A DNA stretch of 64,000 nt from positions 62,001-126,000 of the forward strand of contig MPNC01000003.1 of the NCBI GenBank assembly GCA_002238825.1, given 5' to 3'. This stretch comes from SAR202 cluster bacterium bin87. GTDB lineage: Bacteria; Chloroflexota; Dehalococcoidia; Lucifugimonadales; UBA3495. Below are positions 26,367 to 34,734 of this stretch, piece after piece; positions within the stretch are counted from its first letter, which is position 1, and each line of letters starts with the position of its first letter. The notes under the pieces are model-generated. The model did not search any database. It had not been told where the DNA came from and was given only the letters and a program-made list of their open reading frames with translations. The position numbers were made by a program, and so were the translations under genes.

Positions 26367-27323
26367 TCAGCCCACGCTGAGTGTGCCCACGCCACCTACA
26401 ATCATCACTATGGACGCAGCTTTTACCGACAACACTCGTGGGTTGAGCGACTCATCCAGGAATTGCCAACGCATTCGCGAGAGCAGTGTGGACGCGATGA
26501 ACACGAAGAGCGGCCGGGTCGCCAGCACCGCGGCCACCAGGGAGGCGGGACCCAGGCTGTACGCGTAGACGCCCAGTAAAATCGACACCGCCGGCATCAG
26601 GGACTCGCCGAACAGGAGCATTGCCAGAACGCCGGGTTCCTTCACCGCCCTCCACAGGCGGGGACCTCCGCTCAGGCCGGCGCAAAAGAACACCGCGCCC
26701 ACCGTGGCCTGCTGGATCCCGAATACCGTCAGCACGGGCAGGTCGGCGTTCAGGGCGGCCTTGGTCACAACGAAACTGGCGGCGGCGCACATCGCGCTGA
26801 CGATCAGCAGGCCCGGTCCATAGATTGTGCTGCGGTCGCGCAGGTCGAAAACCGCGGTGCTCGGAACGGTCAAACCTGCGCCGATGCGTCCGAAGGGCCG
26901 TTCCTGGAACAGCCGCACGGAGATCAGCGCCGCGCCGGCGACTACCAACGCGATGCCGCACCATTGGGCGGGCGAAACGTGCTCATCCAGGAACAGCAGC
27001 GCCAGAATGGCGACGAATATCGGATTGGTCTGGGAAATGGCGACGGCTCGCGACGCCTCCATGAGGCGCAGACCCCGGAACAGGAGGACCACGGAGCAAC
27101 CCATGAACAGGCCGGCCACAACGGGAGTCGCCCCCACCTGCCAGGTGGTGCCGGCCGGAACCCCCACGATTGCGGCCACGATGGTGCCGTAGATCAGTCC
27201 GGTGGTCCCGCACCACAGGCACAGGGGCGGCACGCCATTCAGGTGGAACGACAGCAGCCGTTTGTCGCAGACGCTGACGAAGCAAAAGGCCAGGGCCGAG
27301 CCCAACGCGAGTAAAGGCCACAT
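26367..27323 (-). CDS. EamA/DMT-superfamily transporter
   Basis: A 318-aa integral membrane protein with ten hydrophobic segments in two EamA repeats. The first starts MWPLLALGSALAFCFVSVCDKRLL and ends ISQTNPIFVAILALLFLDEHVSPAQWCGIALVVAGAALI; the second starts YGPGLLIVSAMCAAASFVVTKAAL. Drug/metabolite transporters export or import amino acids, bases or metabolites. The linker between repeats is long and hydrophilic (about 150-185). Substrate unknown. It lies upstream of the Lrp-family regulator on the same strand but about 220 bp away, so it may or may not be regulated by it. Confidence 0.88.
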   Translation of the reverse strand: MWPLLALGSALAFCFVSVCDKRLLSFHLNGVPPLCLWCGTTGLIYGTIVAAIVGVPAGTTWQVGATPVVAGLFMGCSVVLLFRGLRLMEASRAVAISQTNPIFVAILALLFLDEHVSPAQWCGIALVVAGAALISVRLFQERPFGRIGAGLTVPSTAVFDLRDRSTIYGPGLLIVSAMCAAASFVVTKAALNADLPVLTVFGIQQATVGAVFFCAGLSGGPRLWRAVKEPGVLAMLLFGESLMPAVSILLGVYAYSLGPASLVAAVLATRPLFVFIASTLLSRMRWQFLDESLNPRVLSVKAASIVMIVGGVGTLSVG

Positions 27324-27473
27324 TACGATTGAACGGCCTCGCGACGGATTCCCTGGCTGGCGCGATACGCCGGCAGGCGTCCGGACATGAACCGGGACGC
27401 TACGAGCACGTGCTGTCCGCAGCCCGGGTTAACTGACATGCGTCGAGGATCCTTGCGGGACCTGCCAATGGTC

Positions 27474-27851
27474 TCAGACGCGGCAATGACCGTCGCACCG
27501 TCCCAGCCAGTTGCTGATGCGCATCCGGTTGCGCGCGAACCCGCGGTAGAAGAGATCGAAGGCGGGGCGCGCCGGCCACCACTGCGTCCACGCGAGCACC
27601 CAGCCCAGGCCGGCCAGGCGGTAGCCCTCGCGCAGACTCTCCATTCCCACCGTGACGGTACCGTCCGGCCTGATGCCGTACATGGCGGACTGGACCTGGT
27701 CGGCGTCCAGGCCCCATGCGGTGGCGTCGAAATCCTCGGCGGAGATATCCACGGGCTCGATGGCCTCCGGGCGCCGGCGGTACAGATTGAGCACCTCCCG
27801 GCTGCACATGGGACATGACCCGTCGTATAGCATGCGGAAGCGGTCACTCAT
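27474..27851 (-). CDS. DUF393/DCC-family thiol-disulfide oxidoreductase-like protein
   Basis: A 125-aa protein starting MSDRFRMLYDGSCPMCSREV at ATG 27851, with GAGG nine bases upstream. The DxxCxxC signature (YDGSCPMC) near the N-terminus defines the family. It continues with RPEAIEPVDIS and GMESLREGYRLAGLGWVLAW, and ends with RNRMRISNWLGRC. Members are small, thioredoxin-like proteins of unclear role. It sits 39 bp downstream of nothing in operon terms: the next gene upstream (27891 onward) ends 39 bp before it, so co-transcription with the lyase is likely. Confidence 0.85.
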   Translation of the reverse strand: MSDRFRMLYDGSCPMCSREVLNLYRRRPEAIEPVDISAEDFDATAWGLDADQVQSAMYGIRPDGTVTVGMESLREGYRLAGLGWVLAWTQWWPARPAFDLFYRGFARNRMRISNWLGRCDGHCRV

Positions 27852-27890
27852 CGCCAGCATCCTCGGTGAGGCTTGGGTGCGCAAGATCGG

Positions 27891-28817
27891 TCAGTCGTCC
27901 GCCGGGGTGAGCACGGCAGCGTCGGCGGCCATCTGGGCGGCCTGTGCGGCGGCCAGGCCCGCCACGTCGGTGCCCACGTCCTGCACGCCGTATTTCTTTT
28001 CCAGCTCGTAGATGGAGTCCAGGCCCAGCACCGAAGCGACGTCCCAGCGGGTGCCGTAGCGGTCCGGGCTCACCATGCCGTCGCTCATGAGCTCTTCATA
28101 CGCGGCGCGCACCTGCTTGTAAATGAGCCAGATGGTGCTACCGCAGATCATGATCTTGTAGCCCAGTTCGTCCATGGTCCGGGTCGTGGCCAGATCGCCG
28201 TTGTACATGCGGGGCACGTCGGCCAGGTCGACGGCGTAGCGTTGGATGTCGTCCTGGGACTTGATGCCGTCAACGAATACCAGGTCGGCGCCGGCCTCGA
28301 CGTAGGCCCGGCACCGCCTGACGGTATCCTCCCAGCCGGTGACGGCGTAGGCGTCGCAGCGGGCGATGATGACGAAATCGGGATCGGTGCGTGCGTCCAG
28401 GGCGGCGCGGATCTTCTGGACGTGTTCCTCCACCGGGACCACCTGTTTGCCCGCGAAGAAACCGCACTTCTTGGGAAACACCTGGTCCTCCAGGTGGATG
28501 GCGGCCACGCCGGCGGACTCGTACTCGCGGACGGTGCGGTGCACGTTGAGCGGGTTGCCATAGCCGGTGTCGGCGTCGCAGATCACCGGGATGTTGATGG
28601 CGTCTGCGATGTACTTGGCGTTGGCGACCATCTCGGTCATGGTGAGCAGGCCGACATCGGGAAAGCCGCGCTCGGCGGCGGTGCCGGCGCCGGTCATGTA
28701 GACAGCCTGGTGTCCAACGTCCTCGGCGATGCGGGCGTGCAGGGCGTTAAGGACGAAGGGGGCGACGACCAACCGGTCGGAAGCGAGCATCTGGCGCAGC
28801 TGGGCAGTGGCTTTCAT
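27891..28817 (-). CDS. Isocitrate lyase/PEP mutase superfamily enzyme
   Basis: A 308-aa TIM-barrel protein starting MKATAQLRQMLASDRLVVAPFVLNALHARIAE at ATG 28817, with GGAGG upstream. Metal-binding ICDADTGYGN and the catalytic-loop motif KKCGFFAGK (family KKCGH) are clear, as are HLEDQVFPKK and IIARCDAY. This points to a 2-methylisocitrate-lyase-like or oxaloacetate/carboxyphosphonoenolpyruvate-type C-C lyase. The His of KKCGH is Phe here, so the exact reaction is uncertain. No methylcitrate-cycle partners are adjacent. Probably co-transcribed with the DCC-family protein. Confidence 0.85.
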   Translation of the reverse strand: MKATAQLRQMLASDRLVVAPFVLNALHARIAEDVGHQAVYMTGAGTAAERGFPDVGLLTMTEMVANAKYIADAINIPVICDADTGYGNPLNVHRTVREYESAGVAAIHLEDQVFPKKCGFFAGKQVVPVEEHVQKIRAALDARTDPDFVIIARCDAYAVTGWEDTVRRCRAYVEAGADLVFVDGIKSQDDIQRYAVDLADVPRMYNGDLATTRTMDELGYKIMICGSTIWLIYKQVRAAYEELMSDGMVSPDRYGTRWDVASVLGLDSIYELEKKYGVQDVGTDVAGLAAAQAAQMAADAAVLTPADD

Positions 28818-28902
28818 AGTTGCAATACCTCCCTTGAGTTGTCGAGAAATTTGCATGGATGATCAGGATGGATGGGATGATTCTATGTTCGGCAGAGACA
28901 GT

Positions 28903-29292
28903 CTATCTTTCATCCTTGGAGTGTTCACGTCTGGTCAAGCGGCGATATTGGAGCTTGGGCTGTCCGAAGTTCATCAGGAGTCCTACTTGCACGCCGGTTG
29001 CGTTCAGGTAGTTGATCAACTGTGCTTCGTGTATTGGAGCCAATGGTGATGGCACGGCCTTAAGTTCGACTATCACTTTGTCGTCAATCAACAAATCGGC
29101 GTAAAACTCGCCCACAACCTGACCACGAAACAGTACCTCAATAGGCGCCTGGGTTCTGACCCGTAGACCCGCTTCGGAAACGGCGATGGCCATTGCTTTT
29201 TCGTAAACAGATTCCAAGAATCCCGGCCCGAGCTCATTCAGAACATCAAACGCGCAACCGATGATGATCCGAGTCAAATCGGAATGTAGCAT
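28903..29292 (-). CDS. GxxExxY protein
   Basis: A 129-aa member of the GxxExxY family. The signature GPGFLESVYEKAM gives G-x-x-E-x-x-Y. The C-terminal half has ADLLIDDKVIVELKAV, a D...ExK arrangement typical of PD-(D/E)XK nucleases, then LINYLNATGVQVGLLMNFG. Function in the family is unproven. It stands between the lyase and an esterase on the same strand. Starts at ATG 29292 without a strong ribosome-binding site. Confidence 0.88.
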   Translation of the reverse strand: MLHSDLTRIIIGCAFDVLNELGPGFLESVYEKAMAIAVSEAGLRVRTQAPIEVLFRGQVVGEFYADLLIDDKVIVELKAVPSPLAPIHEAQLINYLNATGVQVGLLMNFGQPKLQYRRLTRREHSKDER

Positions 29293-29339
29293 CGAAATCT
29301 TGGTCTATCCTGTGCATTCATGCCAATCTCCGTTCGGGG

Positions 29340-30047
29340 TCAGAAGATGCGGTCGGTTTCTGCCACCAGGGGCGGGAGCAGGGCTTCCATCCACGGGACC
29401 ATGTCACGCAGCACTTCCACCGGTATTTCGTGGCCCATGTTGTACTCGTTATAGGACAGGTTGTAGTTCTCCGCATCCAGGAACTCGCGGGTGCGGCGCG
29501 CGCTGTCCATGGAAACCATCTGGTCGTGGAGTCCGTGGGCGACGAAAACCGGCTGCTCGCGGTGATCTGGCAGGCGCGGTCGCAGTATCTCGGGATCCGG
29601 CAAGGAGGCGCTGAGCGCGACCAGGGCCACGAACTTGTCCGGCCGCTCCAGGCCCATGCGGTATGTCATGCCGCCTCCCTGGGAGAAGCCTAGCAGCACG
29701 GCGCGGTTCTTTTGGGCCCGAAACTCTTGCAGCACCTCCGAAAAGAAGGCATCCAGCAGCGACTCGGCCTGGTCGAAATGCTCCTCGGTGGCCTGGCCGC
29801 GCGGTGGGTGCCAGCCGTAGCCAACCATGCCGGGGGCCAGTTCGAAGGGTATGGGCGCGTTGGGGCACACGTACACGTAGCCCTTGCGGTTGATGGACGG
29901 CGCGAGGCCGGCGAGGTCCTGCATGTTGGCGCCAAAACCGTGCAGCATGACCACCAGCGGGTAATCGGCGTCGGCGTCGTAATCGTCAGGAAAGATGACG
30001 AGATAGTGAAGACCTTCGTCGGCTACCCTGCGCTGTTCGGCGTGCAT
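29340..30047 (-). CDS. Alpha/beta hydrolase, carboxylesterase/phospholipase type
   Basis: A 235-aa protein. The nucleophile elbow is LLGFSQGG (Ser near 131), the oxyanion region is VMLHGFGAN, and the Asp (HGLHDQMVS) and His (YNMGHEIP) complete the triad near 187 and 219. This layout fits the carboxylesterase/acyl-protein thioesterase group (PF02230), which hydrolyses short-chain esters or thioesters in the cytoplasm. AAGGAG precedes ATG 30047 by 9 bases. No signal peptide. Confidence 0.9.
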   Translation of the reverse strand: MHAEQRRVADEGLHYLVIFPDDYDADADYPLVVMLHGFGANMQDLAGLAPSINRKGYVYVCPNAPIPFELAPGMVGYGWHPPRGQATEEHFDQAESLLDAFFSEVLQEFRAQKNRAVLLGFSQGGGMTYRMGLERPDKFVALVALSASLPDPEILRPRLPDHREQPVFVAHGLHDQMVSMDSARRTREFLDAENYNLSYNEYNMGHEIPVEVLRDMVPWMEALLPPLVAETDRIF

Positions 30048-30175
30048 CAGTCAGGCTCCTTGGTGTCGATACGCGATGGGGACTAGCCCAATCGTAACAT
30101 ATCGAAGCGCGGGGACCCTTCAGAGAGCGGATCCCGGAAGCAGCCGCCGGGCACGCCGGCGTCGGGTCAGCGCCG

Positions 30176-30376
30176 TCAACAGCCGGGTTGGCCGTAGTTG
30201 CCGCAGCACCCCCGCCGGTTCGCCACCTTCAGCCGCATGTTGGAGGCTACCAATGCCAGCACCCGATGCCACGGCAGCCCGGTGCCGCGCAGGTTCGAAA
30301 ACGCGGACCACAGGCTGTCCGGGCCGTTGTGTTGATGCCCGTGGGGATGGCCGTGTTCCGGCTCCTGGTCTGCCAT
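30176..30376 (-). CDS. Small His-rich protein with C-terminal Cys motif
   Basis: A 66-aa protein. The N-terminus is His-rich (EPEHGHPHGHQHN) and the C-terminus is NRRGCCGNYGQPGC, three Cys in a fixed-looking motif. The middle (LWSAFSNLRGTGLPWHRVLALVASNMRLKVANRR) is an amphipathic basic helix. The pattern suggests metal binding, but no function is known to me. It is between the esterase and the queuosine-precursor transporter genes on the same strand. Base composition is consistent with a real gene; the motif makes chance unlikely. Confidence 0.6.
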   Translation of the reverse strand: MADQEPEHGHPHGHQHNGPDSLWSAFSNLRGTGLPWHRVLALVASNMRLKVANRRGCCGNYGQPGC

Positions 30377-30398
30377 TGGGAAGATATCCCCTTCGAGT

Positions 30399-31208
30399 TC
30401 AGGCCCGAGTAGCGGCGGCGTTGGTATCTCCGCTCCCGAACACGCCGAAGGGATTCAGCGAACGCGGCGCGTCATAAACGTCCATCTGCTCGGTGCGCTT
30501 CAGCCAGCCAACCACGATGTAGGTCAGCGGCGTGGCGACGATCTCGTATACCGACTTGGCGATCCACGCACAGACCGCGGCGTTGAACACTGGCAGCCAC
30601 GAGCCGTCCGGTCCGACCCACAGGCCGGAGACACCGAAGGCGATGGTGAAGAACAGGATGGAGTCGATGCCCTGACCGACTACGGTGGAGGATATGGTAC
30701 GCAGCCAGAGGTAGCGTCCCTGCGTGCGGTTCTTGAGCAGTACCATGACGACGGCGTTGGAAAACTCGCCGACGATGTAGGCGACGAACGAGCCCAGCAG
30801 GATCCAGCCGGTGGCGCCCAGGATGGCCTCGTAGGCGTGTTCGCTGGGCAGGTTGGCCACGACGTTGCCGGCGTCGTCAGTGATGATCACGGGTTCCACC
30901 GACCAGAACACCGCGCCCGGGATCAGGTCGCCGACCCAGAACAGTAACACCATCACCAGGTTGCATACGAATCCCAACCAGATCACGCCGCGAGCGACAC
31001 GGAAACCGTACACCTCGGTCAGGATGTCGCTGATGATGTACCCGATGGGGAAACAGACGATGGCAGCGGAGACCACGAACAGATTGCTTCCGATGAAGTC
31101 GAAAGGCAGTGTAAACAGAGATACCGGCTTGGTGGCGATGATGTTGCTGACCAACAGCACCGTCACCGCCAGCGCGGCAATGATCACCAGTTTCCCGGAG
31201 AATTGCAT
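30399..31208 (-). CDS. Queuosine precursor transporter (VUT family)
   Basis: A 269-aa membrane protein starting MQFSGKLVIIAALAVTVLLVSNIIATK at ATG 31208, with AGAGAGG upstream. Six to seven hydrophobic segments, VFPIGYIISDILTEVYGF-like (CFPIGYIISDILTEVYG) and GQGIDSILFFTIAF are hallmarks of the YhhQ/VUT family, which imports preQ0/preQ1 for tRNA queuosine modification. The C-terminal 25 residues are hydrophilic. It follows glnA by 29 bp on the same strand and may be co-transcribed with it. Confidence 0.9.
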   Translation of the reverse strand: MQFSGKLVIIAALAVTVLLVSNIIATKPVSLFTLPFDFIGSNLFVVSAAIVCFPIGYIISDILTEVYGFRVARGVIWLGFVCNLVMVLLFWVGDLIPGAVFWSVEPVIITDDAGNVVANLPSEHAYEAILGATGWILLGSFVAYIVGEFSNAVVMVLLKNRTQGRYLWLRTISSTVVGQGIDSILFFTIAFGVSGLWVGPDGSWLPVFNAAVCAWIAKSVYEIVATPLTYIVVGWLKRTEQMDVYDAPRSLNPFGVFGSGDTNAAATRA

Positions 31209-31237
31209 GGTCGTCCTCTCTGGCAGGGGCGCCAGAC

Positions 31238-32578
31238 CTACAGCAACGGGAGGTAACGTGAAATCTCGTAGTCGGTGACCGTGGAGCGGTATTGCTCCCA
31301 CTCCTGTTTCTTATTGCGGATCAGGGTTTCGTAGACGAACTCGCCCAGTGTCTTGCGCAGCAGGTCGCTGTCTTCCGCCAATGCTATGGCCTCGCCCATG
31401 CTGGTGGGCAGGCGTCCGATGCCGCGGGCGGTGCGCTCCTCGCCGGACATGGACGCCACGTCACCGGTGATCGGCGACGGCAGCGGGTATTCCTCCTCGA
31501 TGCCCTTGAGGCCGGCGGCCAGCAGGGCGCTGAACGCCAGGTACGGGTTGCAGGCCGGATCAGGGGCGCGGTACTCAACGCGCAGGGAGGTTTCATAGCC
31601 CGTCTTGTACGAAGGAACCCGTATCAGGTCCAGGCGGTTGGACATGGTCCACGACACGTGCACCGGCGCTTCGTAGCCGGGCACCAGGCGCTTGTAGGAG
31701 TTCACCCACTGATTGGTCACCAGGGTGATTTCCGGAGCGTGGCGCAGCAGGCCGGCGATGAACCGCTTGCCGATAACGGACAGGTGCAGTTCGTCATCGG
31801 GGTCGTAGAAGGCGTTGTTGTTGCCACGGAACAGCGACTGGTGGGTGTGCATCCCGCTGCCGTTGGCCGTGGAAAATGGCTTGGGCATGAACGAAGCGTA
31901 AACGCCCTGCTGCTGGGCCAGTTCCTTGATGACCATGCGGGCGGTCATGACGTTGTCGGCCATGGTGAGGGCGTCGGTGTACTGGAGGTCGATCTCATGC
32001 TGGCTGGGCGCGCCCTCATGGTGGGAATATTTCACCGGGATACCCATTTCGGCAAGGTTGAGCACGGTGTCCCGACGGAGATCTGAAGCGGGGTTGCTGG
32101 ACAGCTGGTCATAGTAACCGTAGGTGTCCAGGGGTTCCGGCGTTTCGGCGTCGCGCAGGTAGAAATATTCCAGCTCGGGACCCACGTAGTAGATGTATCC
32201 CAGGCTGGCCAGACGCTCCAAGTTACGCTTCAGGACGTGGCGCGGATCTCCGATGAAGGGCTCCCCCCGGGGGGTGCGCACGTCGCAGAAGATGCGGGCC
32301 ACGGCGTTGCGGCGGGGACGCCAGGGCAACAGCGTGAAGGTGGTCGGGTCCGGGAACGCGCGCATGTCGCTTTCCGTGTCGGTGCTATAGCCCTCGATGG
32401 CCGCGCCGTCGAAGCCGACGCCCAGTTCCAGGGCGTCCTCCAGGTCATCCACGGTGATGGCGAACCCCTTGAGGTTGCCGAGGATATCGGTGAACCACAG
32501 GCGGATGAACTTGACGTCGAAGTCACGGGCGCTGCGGAGCACGTACTCGCGCTCGGCGGCGTGGTGGTCAGTCAGCAC
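31238..32578 (-). CDS. glnA: Type I glutamine synthetase
   Basis: A 446-aa protein. GTG 32578 is the best start because AGGAG lies 7 bases upstream, and the product begins LTDHHAAEREYVLRSARDF as expected. Signatures: DDLEDALELGVGFDGAAIEGY, the metal-binding PELEYFYLRD, KYSHHEGAPSQHEIDLQ, and the ATP-binding KPFSTANGSGMHTHQSL. It makes glutamine from glutamate, ammonia and ATP. The length is that of GSI-alpha; no canonical adenylylation-loop Tyr is apparent. The gene lies just downstream of an ammonium transporter, consistent with nitrogen assimilation. A GC-rich hairpin and an extended -10 promoter lie in front. Confidence 0.94.
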   Translation of the reverse strand: MLTDHHAAEREYVLRSARDFDVKFIRLWFTDILGNLKGFAITVDDLEDALELGVGFDGAAIEGYSTDTESDMRAFPDPTTFTLLPWRPRRNAVARIFCDVRTPRGEPFIGDPRHVLKRNLERLASLGYIYYVGPELEYFYLRDAETPEPLDTYGYYDQLSSNPASDLRRDTVLNLAEMGIPVKYSHHEGAPSQHEIDLQYTDALTMADNVMTARMVIKELAQQQGVYASFMPKPFSTANGSGMHTHQSLFRGNNNAFYDPDDELHLSVIGKRFIAGLLRHAPEITLVTNQWVNSYKRLVPGYEAPVHVSWTMSNRLDLIRVPSYKTGYETSLRVEYRAPDPACNPYLAFSALLAAGLKGIEEEYPLPSPITGDVASMSGEERTARGIGRLPTSMGEAIALAEDSDLLRKTLGEFVYETLIRNKKQEWEQYRSTVTDYEISRYLPLL

Positions 32579-32630
32579 GGGATATCTCCTGAAGCATGGG
32601 TTCACGTCGCGCCACTCGTGGCTGCGCGAC

Positions 32631-32639
32631 ATTGTAACA
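32631..32639 (-). promoter_or_regulatory. Extended -10 promoter of glnA
   Basis: On the minus strand TGTTACAAT (TG-N-TACAAT), about 50 bases before GTG 32578. A 10-bp hairpin lies directly upstream where a -35 would be. Confidence 0.45.
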
Positions 32640-32666
32640 GCAGGGGCGGTTCGAACCCGCCCCTGC
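32640..32666 (-). terminator. GC-rich hairpin between amt and glnA
   Basis: GCAGGGGCGG (32640-32649) pairs with CCGCCCCTGC (32657-32666) around TTCGAAC. It probably ends the amt transcript, though the following sequence has only a short T stretch. Confidence 0.55.
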
Positions 32667-32695
32667 CGGAAGGGCCGTAATTGACCGGGTCGCGA

Positions 32696-32881
32696 TCAGG
32701 CGTCGAAGTGCTTGAAGAGTTCGATGGAATGTGGGCCCAGGCGCGGGTCATCCCCGTCGCTCTTCTTGCAGTCCAGCTAGGTTCCTATGCGGTCGCAGAC
32801 CCCGGTGAGGTCGTCGGTGAAGACGCTGCCCCGCATGAGGAACTCGTTGCCGAAATCGATGACTTCACGCCGACAAATCAA
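32696..32881 (-). pseudogene. Decayed coding fragment after amt
   Basis: One minus-strand frame reads ICRREVIDFGNEFLMRG-SVFTDDLTGVCDRIGT, a TAG, then LDCKKSDGDDPRLGPHS-IELFKHFDA and TGA. It looks like natural protein sequence interrupted by one stop codon. I do not recognise the family. Could also be the 3' end of a gene whose N-terminus was lost when amt was placed here. Confidence 0.4.
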
Positions 32882-32882
32882 T

Positions 32883-34103
32883 CTAGATGTTCATCCTCTC
32901 GCCGTGCTGCGTCAGGTCAATGCCAATCTCCTCTTCCTGGCTGGAGACCCGCAAGCCGATGGTGTACTTGAGGGCCAGCAGGATGATGGCGGAGACCACG
33001 AAGGACCAGGCGAAGGCGGCTCCGATGCCGATGATCTGGTAGAAAATTTGCTCAATGCGCGTGACGTCGGCCTCCAGAGCGCCGAAGCCGATACCGACGA
33101 AGATGCCGGTGGCCAGCGCGCCCCACATGCCGCCGATGCCGTGAATGCCGAACACGTCTAGCGAGTCGTCAATGCGGAACTTGTGGATCAGTTCAACGGC
33201 GATGAAGCAGGCTCCGCCGGCGCCGGCGCCGATGATGATGGCGGGCATCACGCCCACGAAACCGGCCGCCGGGGTGATCGCGACCAGGCCGGCCACCGCG
33301 CCAGCTGCGGCGCCGCTGGCCGATGGGCGCTTGGTGATAAACCAGGAGATGATGGACCACGAGGACATGGCGGTCGCCGCGGCCACGTTGGTCACCACGA
33401 AGGCGTTGGCCGCGCTCTCGGTGGACAGGTCGAAACTGCTGCCCGCGTTGAAGCCGAACCAGCCGAACCAGAGCAGGCCGGCGCCCAGCAGCACCAGCGG
33501 AACGTTGTCGGGGGCCAGGGTCGCCGTGCCGAAGCCGCTGCGACGCCCCACGATCAGCGCGGCGGCCAGGGCGGCCGTGCCTGACGCGATGTGGACCACG
33601 GTTCCGCCGGCGAAGTCCAGCGCGAACCCGGCCTCGCTCATGCCCAATATGCTGCCCAGGTTGCCCAGCCAGCCTCCGCCCCAGACCCAGTGGCACAGGG
33701 GCGCGTAGACGATGGTCACCCACAGCGCGGCGAAGATGATGTAGGACTGGAACTTGAACCGCTCGGCAAAGCCGCCGGCGATCAGGGCAACGGTGATGAT
33801 GGCGAACATGCCCTGGAAGATCATGAATGCCTGTTCGTCCAGCCCGACGCCTATCATGCCGAACTTGCCCAGGTCGCCCACGAAGCCCAGGCCGCCGACG
33901 CTGGTGCTGAAAGCAAGGCTGTAGCCCCAGAGCACCCAGAGCACGCTGACCACCCCGATGGCGGTGACGGAGTGCATCATCGTGCCGATAACGTTCTTGT
34001 GGCGCACCAGCCCGCCGTAGAACAGGGCCAGGCCGGGCACCATAAGGAACACCAGAGCGGCTGATATCAGGAACGAGAATACTTCCAGTTCAGTGAATTC
34101 CAT
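32883..34103 (-). CDS. amt: Ammonium transporter (Amt)
   Basis: A 406-aa membrane protein starting MEFTELEVFSFLISAALVFLMVPGLALFYGGLV at ATG 34103 (AAGGAGAC just upstream). Eleven hydrophobic segments with the Amt signature residues: the outer Trp/Phe gate region (PLCHWVWGGGWL), DFAGGTVVHIASG with the first pore His, and DVFGIHGIGGMWGALATGIF with the second. It conducts NH3/NH4+. No signal peptide precedes the first segment. glnA follows 300 bp later. No GlnK/PII gene is adjacent, unlike many amt loci. Confidence 0.94.
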   Translation of the reverse strand: MEFTELEVFSFLISAALVFLMVPGLALFYGGLVRHKNVIGTMMHSVTAIGVVSVLWVLWGYSLAFSTSVGGLGFVGDLGKFGMIGVGLDEQAFMIFQGMFAIITVALIAGGFAERFKFQSYIIFAALWVTIVYAPLCHWVWGGGWLGNLGSILGMSEAGFALDFAGGTVVHIASGTAALAAALIVGRRSGFGTATLAPDNVPLVLLGAGLLWFGWFGFNAGSSFDLSTESAANAFVVTNVAAATAMSSWSIISWFITKRPSASGAAAGAVAGLVAITPAAGFVGVMPAIIIGAGAGGACFIAVELIHKFRIDDSLDVFGIHGIGGMWGALATGIFVGIGFGALEADVTRIEQIFYQIIGIGAAFAWSFVVSAIILLALKYTIGLRVSSQEEEIGIDLTQHGERMNI

Positions 34104-34644
34104 GTCTCCTTCTCCCCTCTGCTGTTGGCCGCCAATCGTGATTAGTCGCATCGCCGTCGCGGCCCGCTCGGGAGCGGATGACCATGCCGGGAACGGTGGC
34201 ACCGCGATGCGTGGATCGGCCAAGGATTTGCCGCAAAATTTTAGTTATCCGGTGTTACGTACTAATGACGTAATTGTTACAAAGATGTTTCGTGCAACCG
34301 GGATTGGGCCATTCCCCGCAACGCTGCAAGGGTGTCGATCCGCTCCTGTGCTCCAATTTAGTCATCGCGAGGCGCCTGAGGACCTGCCACGATCTTAGTC
34401 GGAAGGCACGTCCGGTGTTATGTACGGCCGCACCGGAGGATCGTCGGTTGTGATCAATGCATGCCGCGGGCAGCGCATATCGGCCGGCGTCGCCAAGGCA
34501 CGAGCCGGGAAGTGGCGAGTCGCTTGTGTCTAGCCGCCAGCATCGGAGGTACGGTGTGCGCCGAGCTGGTCATCCCACCCAGCGGGGTGGGGCACTAGGA
34601 CGTACGGGCGTACGGGCGGGCGACGGTTGTGACGCAGACGAAAA
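34104..34644. other. Intergenic region upstream of amt
   Basis: About 540 bases with no credible gene. It contains the inverted repeat at 34255-34273 and should hold the amt promoter, though no clear hexamers were found. The right half borders the lower-GC P63C gene. Confidence 0.4.
34255..34273. promoter_or_regulatory. Inverted repeat upstream of amt
   Basis: TTACGT-ACTAATG-ACGTAA, a perfect 6-bp dyad with a 7-base spacer, about 150 bases before the amt start. Candidate operator for nitrogen control; the binding protein is unknown. Confidence 0.35.
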
Positions 34645-34696
34645 TGCAAGCAATGTGGCTGTTATGCTTGCAAAGTGATATTTGTTGGGGCATAAT
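34645..34696 (+). promoter_or_regulatory. Promoter with overlapping operator-like dyad for the P63C gene
   Basis: TTGCAA (34668-34673), 17-base spacer, CATAAT (34691-34696). The dyad TGCAAGCA (34645-34652) / TGCTTGCA (34665-34672) has a 12-base spacer and its right arm covers the -35 box, a classic repressor-site geometry. Confidence 0.65.
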
Positions 34697-34734
34697 ACGG
34701 TGTATGCTTACAGTGCGGCACTACAGGGGATCAA

